Source of the DNA: Syncephalis plumigaleata
Taxonomy: Eukaryota > Zoopagomycota > Zoopagomycetes > Zoopagales > Piptocephalidaceae
Assembly (NCBI GenBank): GCA_025201365.1
Contig: JAIXMF010000013.1
Span: 62,001-126,000, forward strand
Direction of reading: 5' to 3'
Length of the DNA: 64,000 nt
Both the position numbers and the translations under genes were made by a program. The notes beneath the pieces were generated by a model. It made no database searches, had not been told where the DNA came from, and saw only the letters and a program-made list of their open reading frames with translations. Positions 12,006-23,256 of this stretch are shown here, one piece after another; the stretch's first letter is position 1; each line of letters begins with the position of its first letter.

Positions 12006-12711
12006 ACAAAAGGGAAGCATACGAGTATAGTTGCATCATTGATCCAAATACTGAAATAAAAAATGAATACAGTGTTATTGTATTCATCTACATGGATTAA
12101 TTGGTACAGAAAGGAATTATCTGCGCAAGAGTGACATGATGAGCGTAGTTGCTTTTTTTACTTCCATTTTGTCTGATCCCATAATCACTTACCAATTAGG
12201 CATCCTTAGCCTATTGCCATCAAGCGTGACCACGTACTGGTAGTCTACGTACTATGTTCGCCGTTATTACTTTTGGATTTGGGGTTTTGACTACTCTTAG
12301 TAGTTAGTCAATATCAAACTACTACAGTCCATTGGCTTGTCAGGGCGAATAGAACAAACAACTAATAGAGGTCATATAAATTGATAGTAGCAGCTTATCA
12401 TCCATGCTGTTCTTATTTACTAGTGACCATACATCTACGCTAATTATTACTAAAGATCAATTAAAATAACAATATAGAAAGCATCATCATCATCATCATT
12501 CTACACTTGCAATAACAAGTATATTGAATAAATCTTGTCCAGCTTTGTTAGTATGGTTAACTATTACTATTTATTAGGCTGTTTATAGAATGCGTACAAT
12601 CATTAGCTTTCTCCTCTCTCCTCCTCTTCTGTGTGCGTGTGTGCGTGTTTACATTCTAGTTTTATTTTTTCGCTACGGTACATACGCGTAACAATAGGTT
12701 AATCATATGGT
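12006..12711. other. Intergenic, convergent 3' regions
   Basis: About 700 bp between convergent genes. AATAAA-like signals follow the secreted protein near 12055. A short CAT/ATC microsatellite lies near 12484-12500 and a GTGTGTG-rich stretch near 12630. No gene seen. Confidence 0.4.
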
Positions 12712-13550
12712 TTAGCGCACTACAAGTTCTCCTTCGACTTGTTCCGGTAATAACGATAAACTCTTAAGACAGAGATGGTAGCGTTCAAGGCTTTCCCGCT
12801 TCAAGTAACGCAACATCTTTGCTCGTTTATGAATAAGCTGTCGGTAATTACGGCGATTGTGTACATCCTTTCGATGATCCGTTAGATGTCGTTCCAAATT
12901 GCGTATACGTACCGTCCACACTGCCGCTACACAAACGAGTAATAGTTGCAAGCTCGATTAATAGCCAGAACTAAATGTACTAGTTGTTGCTTACCTTGTA
13001 CTTCAGGACTACCCGTATCCGCTTCTGCTCGACCGAATTCATCGACTGCTTTCTGGACATTCCATCGCACGATCTCTTTCGAATTGGCCGTATCCAATCC
13101 GATAATACGACGCACTTGTTCCGCTTGCTGCTTCACATGCTCCTTCTCTCCCGCCCATGTGGTCGGCGACTCGGTAATGGATGTAGGCAGATCACTCGTA
13201 GCCAGTTGATACTCCTCCAGAGTGACATGATGTTGTATTAACAACGGTGTCGCGCTATTTTGCTCCAATGACGCGTTGATTGGAGTCGTTTTATTCGCAT
13301 TAGTACTTGCCAACAACGACGAGATAAATGGCGATATCGGTGCTTCTTTAGGTGTTTCCGGTAAATTCCGTTGCTGATTTGCCTTTACTTTAGAAGCACG
13401 ACGACTAGCAAATCGAATCTGCTGTCCAAGACAATGACGAATCACGCCTAGTAATTACAATATAAATACCATCTCTCCCAAGGAATCCATAAAATATAAC
13501 CTACCTGACGCCTGCTGGCGTAAACCGAATGCAAATGAACGCGTCAACAT
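12712..13550 (-). CDS. MRPS28: Mitochondrial ribosomal protein uS15m
   Basis: A component of the mitochondrial small ribosomal subunit that binds 12S/15S rRNA. The start at 13550 gives a mitochondrial-type presequence (MLTRSFAFGLRQQASG, then VIRHCLGQQIRFASRR), with the first intron inside it. A poorly conserved middle of about 100 residues follows. The S15 fold is at the C-terminus: DTGSPEVQ, RIRNLERHLTDHRKD, RRNYRQLIHKRAKMLRYLKR. A third exon starts after SPEVQ. The long N-terminal extension is typical of fungal mitochondrial S15 (yeast Mrps28). Symbol by analogy with yeast. Confidence 0.93.
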
Positions 13551-14359
13551 GGATCAACAAAGTAAAGGCAAACTATTGATTTGAAGACAGTAAAATGGTT
13601 TAAATCAATAGAAAAGAAAAAGAAAATAACCAAGATCTGGTTAGTTTCATTATCACCTGGAATGTGATCATCAAATCAGAATAATAATCATTATTTATCT
13701 ATCATTACTAATACGTTTACGAATGATTTGTATCGACTAGCATGTCTATGTTTAATTGATCATTACATCAATGACGATGAATGACACTCACTCGATGCAT
13801 GTCTAATTCAATGACAATAATAGCTCATACGATGTACATTCATGTGGGGAGAGGAATGATACACGATACATTCTATGCAAAGGAGGTAATGCAATCATAC
13901 GACAATTGACCTAGGTAGCTCATGTCGCTGTTGTTTCATATCATATATTTGGAATGCATTACTGGTTGACATAAACAGGTTATCGTGTATTCCTCCATCT
14001 AATTGGTACTAACTTACTCCGTGTACCATCTATTGCTTGTAGATTGGTAGTTCGACTATACTGATATCTGCCATTGCCACGTGTATACCGGTTAGAATAG
14101 ACTTGTACCATCAGTCAGAGAGCGAACATACTGTCCGATACTCACATGTATGGCATGGTACGAATACAGGTTGATTGATGCTCATTAGGAATATCTGTCA
14201 TCATCATCTCGGCTATAAATCGAGCACTTTTTGACACACTCAACTTGCCATCTTCATACTCGCTCTTCTACTCTATTCTCGTTCTATTCTACTCTTACTA
14301 CTCTCTATTCTCGTTCTAGTTAGCTGCGCTATCTATTCATTCCATAGGCCAACATCAAC
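13551..14359. promoter_or_regulatory. Intergenic region upstream of peptide locus A
   Basis: About 800 bp, AT-rich, with no gene seen. A TATAAAT box at 14214-14220 lies about 140 bp before the locus A ATG. It is followed by a repetitive pyrimidine-rich leader (CTCTATTCTCGTTCTATTCT-like, about 14265-14320), fitting a highly expressed secreted-peptide promoter. Confidence 0.5.
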
Positions 14360-16415
14360 ATGAAGTTCTCTGCCATTATCGCTATTGCCGTCACCCGTTG
14401 TCGCTCTCACCAGTCTGGTCGCCGTTGAAGCTAGTCCCGCCTGGATCGTCGTGGTATGTCTGTCCGTGACCCTATCAATTGATGTACTAATGTAGTCTAT
14501 TGTTTCATTGTCACCGATGATTACCGATAGGTGGTAAGTTCATGTATATTAAAGTTGTTTCATATGTTAATCACATTTATGTTTATTCTTTTATTCATAT
14601 GGTAGCTGAATGGGGTATGCTATCTATTGACTATAGCAAGTACTATGCTAATTGTAGTGTAAATCAATATCATGTGTAATTACTTTTTCAAGATGTAAGC
14701 TACCATTCTAATTACAGTGCATGAATGTACTAATCACGATTTGTCACATGATTCGCTTATCATAGTGTGTAAATTACCATTTTGATTGCAATAAATAGCG
14801 TACTAATTTTAACGTGGCACCTGATTTCCTGTATGATAGGACGTAAGTTATCATTCTAACTGCATTGTATGAGATATTAACCACACTATGGCGTATGATT
14901 TGCATATGTTCGTGTATGATAGGACGTAAGTTGCTACCTGATCGTAATGAACGTGATACTAACTCCATGATCCATAATCAATACGTGTTTTCGTATAACA
15001 GCAAGTAAGTAATCGTTTTGACCGTAATGAATAACGTATTAATTGTAACATAACACACGATCCATATGTTTCTGTATGATAGATTGTAAGTTATCATTCA
15101 ATTCTGTGTACGGTGTACTAATCACGCTATGGCACGTAATCCATACGTATGTCCCGGTATAATAGTGTGTAAGTTATCATTCCATTTATAAACTATGGTA
15201 TACTAATTATGATGTGATACGTGATCCATACGTATATCTGCCTATCTCAGTGTGTAGGTACCATTATGGTCGTAATGAATGGATGTACTAACTATGATAC
15301 GGCACACGATCCACATACATTCCTGTATGATAGAAAGTAGGTCATTATTCTGACCATAATATAAATACGCTAATAACAATGTGGCTTATTATCCATGTCT
15401 GCTTGCGTATGATAGGTCGTAAGTTATCATTCTGGTTGTAATCTATGGTGTACTAACTATACTATGGCACACGACTTTTTGTATGTTTCTGTATACAATA
15501 GATTGTAAGTCATTATTCTGACCGTAATGAATGAAGTATTAATTATACTATGGCAACTAATCCACATATGCATGTATGATAGAATGTAAGTTAGCATTTT
15601 GCCTGTGATGAGTGATTTACTACTAACAGCGTTACACATAATCTATATGCGCCATTGCATTATAGGGCGTAAGTTATCATTCTGGCCGTAATGAACGAGG
15701 TACTAATCACGCTATGGCACACCAATCTATATGTTCCCGTATGATAGGAGGTAAGTTATTATTGCGATTATAATGTATGATTACTAATTATGATATGACA
15801 TATGATCCGCACGTACCTGTATGATAGACCGTAAGTTGTCATTCTGGCGGTAATTTATGGCATACTAACTATGATACGGTGCACGATTCATTTACGGTTC
15901 TGTATGATAGACCGTAAGTTACCATTATGGCTGTAACCCATGTGGCACTGATTGTAAATGTGACACATGATCCATATACGTTTGTTTACGATAGGGAGTA
16001 AGTTACCATTCCAATCGTAATATATGGCGTACTAACTACATTATTGCCACATAATCCACCTATGTTTCTGTATGATAGTATGTAAGTTATCATTTTGGCT
16101 ATAATGAACGAATGTACTAATGATAATATGGCATATGATTTCCATACATTTGTGGATAACAGTGCGTAAGTTACTATTCCCGATGATAACGTATGACTGT
16201 ATTGATATTAATACGACACATGGTCTACCTATGCCCTCGTACGATAGAGAGTAAGTGAATATCGCTGACCGTAACGTATGAATGAGTACTAATTACAGTA
16301 TGGGCATGATTCACGTATGTTTGCGTATGATAGGACGTAAGTCATCATTTCGATCGTCATTTATGAGAGACTAATCACAATACAATGTACATCATCTGAA
16401 TAACAGCGTCATTAA
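14360..16415 (+). CDS. Secreted Cys-rich peptide gene made of single-codon exons, locus A (signal exon disrupted as assembled)
   Basis: Exon 1 (14360-14453, 94 nt) matches the signal/propeptide exon of locus B and ends at the Arg-Arg site plus one base of the next codon. Then follow GTG 14531-14533, a 9-nt exon 14606-14614, a 2-nt exon 14693-14694, and twenty 3-nt exons starting at: TGT 14766, GAC 14840, GAC 14923, CAA 15002, ATT 15083, TGT 15166, TGT 15251, AAA 15334, GTC 15416, ATT 15502, AAT 15583, GGC 15666, GAG 15748, ACC 15828, ACC 15911, GGA 15995, TAT 16079, TGC 16163, AGA 16248, GAC 16334. Last coding exon 16407-16418 is CGT CAT TAA GCA. Every exon is bounded by AG and GTAAGT-like sites. 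The mature peptide would have 27 residues with cysteines at 6, 11, 12 and 23 (C-CC-C). As assembled, exon 1 does not stay open in one frame, although its length is kept: pseudogene or assembly error. Function unknown. Confidence 0.75.
14454..16406 (+). repeat. Train of copied introns with 3-nt exons between them (locus A)
   Basis: Twenty tandem units of 74-86 bp (about 83 on average) run from 14766 to 16406. Each unit has the same layout: 3-nt exon, GTAAGT(T) donor, a stretch like TATCATTCTGGCCGTAATGA, a branch site TACTAAT/TACTAAC, a stretch like ATGGCACATGATCCATATG, and an acceptor TGTATGATAG. The intronic parts are clearly copies of one another; the three bases between AG and GT vary. The exon was exactly 3 nt in every one of the twenty units I measured. 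A few donors vary (GTAAAT, GTAGGT). Confidence 0.9.
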
Positions 16416-16470
16416 GCAGTAAGCAACAATCCACAATAATCATACTCATACTAATCCATTACGATTACAG

Positions 16471-16621
16471 AACAAGCAAGGACACCATCAAGTAGATATT
16501 ATAGGTATTCAAGTCAAGAATGTATTGGTGCAAGACCTCATTTAGTGTCCATGCCATTCAAGCCTTATTCCTTAGGCCAAGAAATATATCTACAAGATCA
16601 TTCAATCATTTATTGAATAAA
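16471..16621 (+). other. 3' UTR exon of peptide locus A
   Basis: After the last intron (16419-16470, branch CTAAT, acceptor ACGATTACAG) comes a segment nearly identical to the end of locus B (from 44920). AATAAA lies at 16616-16621. The TAA in the preceding 12-nt exon makes this non-coding. Confidence 0.7.
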
Positions 16622-16693
16622 TATGTCGTATTGATCATTACAATTACAGCTAGTCTAATAAGGAACCTAATTATACCTTTATTATTATTGCTA

Positions 16694-18672
16694 TTATTCA
16701 TCATCACTCCAGTCATCTTCTTCCTCTTCCTCATCATCTATTACAATATTACAATTAGTATTCGTCACATGTAATGAGCAATTATTGAATTATTTACCTG
16801 AATTAGTGGAAAGCACCTTTTGACGAGCAATAAGCGCATTGGCTAATGAGGCCGCCAATCCACCGCCTGTATCCGAGGTGCCATCCGGACTTGACGATGA
16901 ATTAGTAGGCTGACCATTAGCACCAGCAGATGCAGCACCGAGTGGCGTTGATTCACGCGTAGTTACTGATTTCAATTTACTCTTATTAGAGGAGCGAATA
17001 CTTTCCAGTAAGGCATTACGCGAATCCGATGCTGGCAATGGTGATGCCTTATTACCATTACTAGGCAATGGAGGAGGAGGGGGTATGCCTGCACCATTAC
17101 TACTAGTAGTAGTGGTAGTAGGTGGCAATGGAGGAGGGGGAGGAATTCCTCCACTGGTATTACTAGTAGCAGTAGGTGGCAGTGGTGGTGGTGGAGGTAT
17201 TCCTGCATTGTTATTGATAGGTGGCAATGGAGGTGGTGGTGGAATAGGCGAGGATATGGCAGGTGCAGGAGAGGATGTCGCTGTTGTAGTAGTAGTAGAT
17301 GGTGCAGGAGGTGCAGGTGATAGTTTACGAGCAGGCGGCGCAGGTGGTGGCATCTTACTCTTACGTGATGGTGGTGGTGGTGGAGGCTTGCGTCGTTCTA
17401 CGTTCATTTACATTATTCATATTAGCTATATATATGACAAGTATTACAAGTGATTACTTCTTACCTGCAGAGCCGGTATTTGACGCAGATGTCGTTGCTG
17501 GTTTATTTTGTGGTCCACCATGTGCAGTAACATAATTGTACACAAATTGCGCTGTATCTTTGTCTTTTAACGCATCCTAAAATACGTGTATATCATTACT
17601 AATTGTTTACTTGGTATTCTCACTTCATTACTTACCGCAGAAATGCCGTATTTGCCCAAATCTTCAATGAGTAACTTCCAACTTGGATCGACATTCGTCA
17701 TCTAATAGTAGTAGCAATGATATGTTTGGTTATTCAGTCTGCTTTACTCATCATCATCATTGTATATAGTATGACTTACATCGAATCCCTTATCAGGATC
17801 CCATCCAATATGACTTAGATGTCTATTTATCATATCGTGTCCGGTTAGCACGTCTATACTTACTACTCACCAGTTACTTACCGGAAATCCATGGGCAAAC
17901 TAATTTGCGATTTATCAATCTTGGATCTTTGCTTCTTACTACGTGAACCGAATAGGAATCCTCCACTACCACGTCCACTATCGTTCCCGCCACGTTTACG
18001 CGCTACTACATTGTCAGTAAGCAAAAATAAACATTATTATAATTACTAATGATAGCATGCTGTTCACTTCTTACATTTGGCTGATTCACGACCTATTACT
18101 TTCTTGTAGAATACACCAGCTTCATGCTCATCGGCAAAGGCAAATCCCGCCAATGCATTCTACAATGATGGTCAGTAATGATACTCGTATTCATTTAGCA
18201 TAGCCATCATTCTAGTGACTTACATCAATCTCAAATGTATGAAAGAACGGTTTATCTTGATGATAATAAAAGTCGTTATACAACTCTTGCTCCCATAGCA
18301 CACCTTGTCCGTTCTATAATCCATAGATATCGAATAGCTGCTGTCAATCATCTATTTGTAACACTGTGGCCCATTACTGCTTACCATCAAGTCAACTAAT
18401 CGAAAAAAGAATGCGTTATTACGACTCTGATCACGTAGTAGCACAATGGCACCCATCAGTCCGGTATAGGTCCATACTTCCGGGTCAGGATAAGCGACGT
18501 AGAGTCGTGCCACAGTAGCAGTGAGTATTTTCTATAGATACAAGGAATAAGTCGACCAAGAAGTAAGACTACTCGTCGGTTGCATAGCTAAACTGCTTAC
18601 ATTGACTTTGCTTGGCAGTGCCTTTTTAATAGCAGCCTTATCTTCCGTGTTAGGAAGAGTTGCAGAAGGCAT
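16694..18672 (-). CDS. LAS17: WASP/Las17 actin nucleation-promoting factor
   Basis: It activates the Arp2/3 complex at endocytic actin patches. The start at 18672 gives a WH1 domain (NKILTATVARLYVAYPDPE, WTYTGLMGAIVLLRD, FFFRLVDL, FADEHEAGVFYKKV). A basic segment follows, then a CRIB-like motif ISLPMDFRHLSHIGWDPDKG with a downstream GBD-like helix. Next are several PPPPPLPP runs, a WH2 motif (RNALLESIRSSNKSKLKSV) and, in a separate last exon, the acidic region EEEEDDWSDDE ending at 16694, whose Trp binds Arp2/3. About eight short introns interrupt the gene. Yeast Las17 lacks the CRIB; its presence here implies Rho/Cdc42-type control as in animal WASP. ARP3 is encoded elsewhere in the window. 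Confidence 0.93.
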
Positions 18673-19114
18673 ACTGTTTACGAGTTAAATGTAGTACACT
18701 GGCTAAGAGGAGGATAGCGGTAGTAGCAAGTCAAAGTAGTGAAATAGTAAGATGAATAAAGTGAAGGAAAGAATGGCAGTATTGGTTGTTAACGAGGACA
18801 AGTACCATTAAATGTGGTAGACATGTGACGCAGTATTAGAACAGCACAACATGTGTACGTGACATGTTGTTTCTTTACCCGCAAAACATGATCATCATGA
18901 TCATCATCGCTATTATCATTTATATTTAGTAAATAGTACGCTACACTTGCTACTAAGGATACCACGATAATAAAGTAAACAGAATACTGAAATGATTAGA
19001 ATGACGCATGTGCCTCTTTCTTTGGTCTCGTTCATTTGATTGTATTTTATCGTGTTGATTGTAATACGGATTTCCTTCCTTCCTTCCTTCCTTCTTCTTT
19101 CTTTTCCTTTCATA
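18673..19114. promoter_or_regulatory. Divergent promoter region, WASP and Nudix gene
   Basis: About 440 bp between divergent genes. It contains tandem ATGATCATC units (about 18889-18906) and a CTTC-rich run (TTCCTTCC repeats, about 19072-19108) directly before the Nudix ATG. No gene seen. Confidence 0.4.
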
Positions 19115-20399
19115 ATGGCTACTGTACCCACTGTTATAACTCTAAAGGAGCTTGTTCAACGTTGTGATTGCTTTCCCTATACACGAGTGGATATAGAAAG
19201 GCAATACGGTCGTTTAACGCCCTTGATAGTCGATGGACATGTCGTTGGTCTACTGGTATCTGATGTATTAACCGCGTTAAGGGAGGATGCTCGTCATTTA
19301 TTCAACATCACCGATGAATCTGTTACATTTACGGATGATTACACTGACCAGGATGGTCGATCCAAAGGATTGGCACTTCTTCTCGAACAATGGCGTGAGG
19401 CAGATCGTTTTCCAGCACTACAAGGTAAATCGAATCGATCTAGACAACAATTAATTATACACATCAGCTCAATGGCCATTATAATGGATAGGATGGCGCA
19501 ATGAATTATACGCTGTCTATAGCGATCCTTATGCTGCCATCGATGATAGTCAGTGTATTGCATTTGTCATGGAACGTTCAGCTGCTGTACTCTTTGGTGT
19601 GTTAACATTTGGCGTACATTTAAACGTGTACACTAAATGTCCCGATACTGGCAGTATTAAGATGTGGATTGCTCAGCGTAGTGCCACGAAACCAACCTGG
19701 CCTGGTCGACTAGATAATGCGGTGTGTTCACAATTCGTATTGTCACTGTTTCATTGTCTAATATATGACGATGATGATAATTTAGGTGGCTGGTGGTATT
19801 GCATTCGGTGATAGTATTTATGGAACAGCCATCAAGGAATGTATGGAAGAGGCTAATCTACCGGAACATGTTGCTTGTAAGGTAACTATTAAGTAAGTAA
19901 CATGTCATCAAGTATTCTATAGTGATTATCCTGTTTGTACAGGCTAGACCCACTGGTACCATATCGTATTTCACAGTTACGAAATTAGGACTAGCACCTG
20001 AAATACAATACATTTATGATTTGGAACTATTGCCACCAGATACTACTGCCCTCATTCCAAATGATGGTGAAGTAGGCAAGTACTATTTGTGGGACATGGA
20101 TGAGGTAAGCATCGCTAATACAAATCAATTACTCGTTTATTCATTCATCATTACACAACTATTAAGGTTCGATCGAATCTACAGGCCGATAAATTCAAGC
20201 CAAATTGCGGCATGGGTCAGTACATATATATATATATATAAATATACATACATCAACTAATCTATGCTCATGCTCATGCCTACTATTAGTGGTGATCGAT
20301 TTCATGTTTCGACACGGTCTACTTGATGTGACTGAACCAGATTATCGCGAGATACAACAACGATTACATCGACGTCTAGTATTAGACGATTATAACTAG
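19115..20399 (+). CDS. Nudix hydrolase with DUF4743, YJR142W/Tnr3 type
   Basis: Fungal and plant members of this family hydrolyse damaged (oxy/oxo) thiamine diphosphates. The start at 19115 gives the DUF4743 N-terminal region (KELVQRCDCFPYTRVD; VGLLVSDVLTAL). The second part contains the Nudix fold: FGVLTFGVHLNVYTK, RLDNAVAGGIAFGDS and the box core KECMEEANLP, corresponding to REUxEE. The glutamate expected five residues after the first box glycine appears as Asp. The protein ends RRLVLDDYN. There are about five introns. The family is clear; the substrate is inferred from relatives. Confidence 0.85.
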
Positions 20400-20429
20400 C
20401 GTTCCTACTACTCGAATGGAGGATCATAG

Positions 20430-21456
20430 TCATGATTTATCCTGCCAGTATTCCGCTTGTTGTAGTGCGTAGAAACGCCATTGCAACCAGGCAATCGCTT
20501 GCAATAAACAATCGCTTAAGTCATCTCGCTTACTGTTATTCATAAAGTGATCCCTTAATGATTCCGGACATTTTAACACGTCGTTTCGACTGAGCAACGA
20601 TGTCACAAGCGTGACCGAGTTATTCTTCTTCTCCTTCGCTTTACGCACCGGTCTTTTACTCGTTTTCACGCCTTTCCTTGTTGATTTTGCTCTGCTCTTG
20701 CCCTTACTCGTGGCGGCATCCAGTTCGACCGCGTCAAAAGCTTGTGGAAAGTAGCGAGCTACATGATCGGGTCGCACACTCTCCACTTGCATGTTCTTTT
20801 TACGAAGTAGCGCGTGCAACATGGCTTCAATCACATTGGCACGTAAAACAGGCTCCGGTATAATTCGCATGTTAGCGGAACGAAAACGTTGTCGCTCCAC
20901 CAAGCACGTACCAATACCGAGATGTAGCGGTAACTCGTCGACAAACTGATTCACCGCCACAGCATAAGCACTAGGCTCATACGATGAATCAACCTCAATA
21001 TTCGTTAATTGCCAGTCCAGGAGATCGAGACTTGGTGTGACAACCGCATAGGCAATATTACGATAACCGACATCAATCGACAATATCGGTTGTAATAGCG
21101 TGTCGCTATCTTTCTGTTCGAGCATTTTATGGAAATGTTGTCGTAGTCGTTCAGATTGTTCCGTTTTATTACCGGTAACATTCAGTCCGCAACGCTCAAG
21201 CATATCAGACAACTCTTGTTGACGTAGTTGTTCTAGCCTATATTTCACGTATAGAATAGGATATCATACTAAGCAAACCGACATTGTATATAGCGAATGA
21301 GAATACTTACTTTTCAACATTACGAGTAGAACTATACTGACGAATTACTACTGGACTGCATACATAATAGGCTGTTTGTTGCAATAGACCTTTATAGCAA
21401 TACCAAGTCAGTGATCTAGAGTAGGCTGAAAGCCTAAAGGACGATAAATAGAACAT
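20430..21456 (-). CDS. CCE1: Mitochondrial Holliday junction resolvase, Cce1/Ydc2 family
   Basis: It cuts four-way junctions in mitochondrial DNA. The start is placed at 21456 in a first exon that codes an Arg/Ser/Tyr-rich mitochondrial presequence and splices into LEQLRQQELSDML at about 21240. A SAP-like helix pair follows (LRQQELSDMLERCGLNVTGNK), then the RNase H-like core: ILSIDVGYRNIAYAVV with the first catalytic Asp, TCLVERQRFRS with the catalytic Glu, a Lys/Arg-rich insert, and KRDDLSDCLLQAIAWLQW with the C-terminal acidic pair. SAP plus resolvase is the S. pombe Ydc2 arrangement. The gene is convergent with the Nudix gene (30 bp between stops). The core also fits starting at the internal Met at 21248, but the presequence exon is more likely. 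Confidence 0.9.
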
Positions 21457-21671
21457 TAGCAATAGGAATAAAGTGAAACTAAAAAAACCCGATTATCAAA
21501 TTTGTAATTATGTATCTTTATAGATTTAGTAAATTACACGTAACATTATTACTCTCATTCTATAAAACGATCATATATAAAGAACAACTAATATGCTTTA
21601 TTAAGACATCTAGTCTCTTTCAACAAATCGACCATTGTGCTGCTTCATTGTCATTGTGTAGCGCATCAGGA

Positions 21672-22685
21672 TTAATCCTTTAAATAGTATTCGCGATTAG
21701 TATAATCATTCCATAATACATGTATTGTTATTCCACTTACTTGACGTCCCTTTAGCGTACGTGTAATCACCTTTTCAGGTGTACTAAACAACATGTTATG
21801 AGTAAGGGAAATCTAACATTCATTGATGTATATATGATTGAACTTACATGACATGAACTACCGCGCCCCAACCACTTAATGCATCACGATCCATGGCACT
21901 AAGCAATGCTTGCGATATGGTTTCAAACAAATCCTCTGGCTCCTACATTAAATAAACAAGGGGAACATATTATTATTTGTTAGTATCATCAGTATATTTA
22001 TTAATACGAAACTACTTACAAGATCAGGCTCCCACAAGGACTCGCACATACCGAACAGATTAGGTGAGGAAGTACCGCAAACCACGAAATCTTTAGCAAA
22101 GTTAATACAACCGATCAAATCCATACCACAAATGAACGGCTGCTTCTTATCATCCAATCCAGCTACAACTGGTTCCGCAAAGTATGGTCCAAATCTATGA
22201 AATAATAAAATAATGTTTTCTCTTTAGCAATCTAGGCTGATTATCCTGTAATCATTCATGAATACTTGCCTCTTCTCATACAATGTCGATGATAACATAT
22301 GAGCAAATGTCTTTGGCTGGATGACACGTTCCTCGCGCATCTTGTACATATTGACTTTGAAACGTAATAATTCCGACCTAAATCGATGCAAGTAAATACG
22401 TAGGTAAATAGTCATAATAAGAGTATCTATTCTGACTTACATTGTTTGTACATCGGTTGCAAGACCAGCGAGTCCGTAGTAGGTGTTCTCGGTAGCGGGA
22501 AAGATCTTTGGGAACTCAGTCGACACCGTCATAGCCTGCATACCTAGACGTTTATCACTGGCGATGGCAACACAGTTCTTGCCGACCATTGCGACTAAAG
22601 AGCCGCCATTATATTGCATAATAGACTAGTTACAACACAATACAGTTAGTTGTTATGCAGTAGTAGACGATGATCCTACTACCAT
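21672..22685 (-). CDS. PUP3: 20S proteasome subunit beta-3
   Basis: A non-catalytic beta subunit of the 20S core. Conserved blocks: [102 protein letters not shown] and the C-terminal RTLKGRQD. Six exons. The first exon is predicted to be only the ATG (22683-22685), followed directly by a 57-nt intron (22626-22682); exon 2 then gives Ser-Ile-Met-Gln-Tyr-Asn, matching the animal N-terminus Met-Ser-Ile-Met. The last exon adds only Asp and the stop. The alternative start is the Met at 22619. Confidence 0.93.
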
Positions 22686-22943
22686 TGTGTGATTTCAATA
22701 GGACAGCAATCCAAGTGTGATGAGTGAGTCAGTTATTGTACGATGCAACGAGAATAGAATAAGAAGAAGCGGGATACTGACGCACAAACACACATACACA
22801 CATACACACATATACATCCACGTCATCATCACTTATCAAGTCATATTGTTAACACCAGTTTCATTATTACTACTTTATTGCATACGTTTTATTGACTAAG
22901 CGATTACTATTGTCTACCGCATAGTATATACAACTAGACTAGA

Positions 22944-23256
22944 TTATTTACGTCCAAGCTAATTAGAATAATAGATATTATTAATAAAGATTATTCTAGT
23001 CACTTTAATATTCAATCCACTACTTACTGATCGACGCATACACTCTTTAAATAGCTGGAATTCAGCCTTACAAGCATCTCGTTGGATATTCTGATAGGTA
23101 TTAACGATACACTGTCCATACTTTGCAGCCTATACGAGTGGATAAGCTCTAAATGAGTGACACGTCATCACTATGTCGTATACTTACTTGTACTGAGCAC
23201 TGCGCCATACTATGCTCAATTTTAGCAATATTCTTGATAACTTTTTCACCTTTCAT
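22944..23256 (-). CDS. NDUFAF8: Complex I assembly factor with paired Cx9C, NDUFAF8-like
   Basis: A small intermembrane-space-type protein of about 62 residues in three exons. The first exon has MKGEKVIKNIAKIEHSMAQC. The two motifs are CSVQAAKYGQC and CKAEFQLFKEC, both Cx9C, with spacing and flanking residues like human NDUFAF8 (AAAYGRC, CAREFEALRSC). The last exon gives Leu-Gly-Arg-Lys and a TAA at 22944. The family helps assemble respiratory complex I, which implies this organism keeps complex I. Other twin Cx9C families are possible but match less well. Confidence 0.75.

Noticed and set aside
14766-16406. Reading the locus A array as a plain tandem satellite
   Set aside because: The units carry complete splice signals with branch sites and a spacer of constant 3 nt; a satellite without coding constraint would not keep donor, branch and acceptor while the three bases between AG and GT vary.
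14531-16418. An alternative reading frame through the locus A tiny exons that stays open into the 3' exon
   Set aside because: It needs exon 1 to end in another phase and has no start codon; the TAA shared at the same place with locus B supports the frame chosen.
16520-16774. Plus-strand ORF rich in Ile/Leu after locus A
   Set aside because: It lies in the 3' UTR of locus A and antisense to the WASP acidic exon; composition explains the hydrophobicity.
17085-17453. Gly/Val-rich plus-strand ORF
   Set aside because: It is the complement of the WASP poly-proline region.
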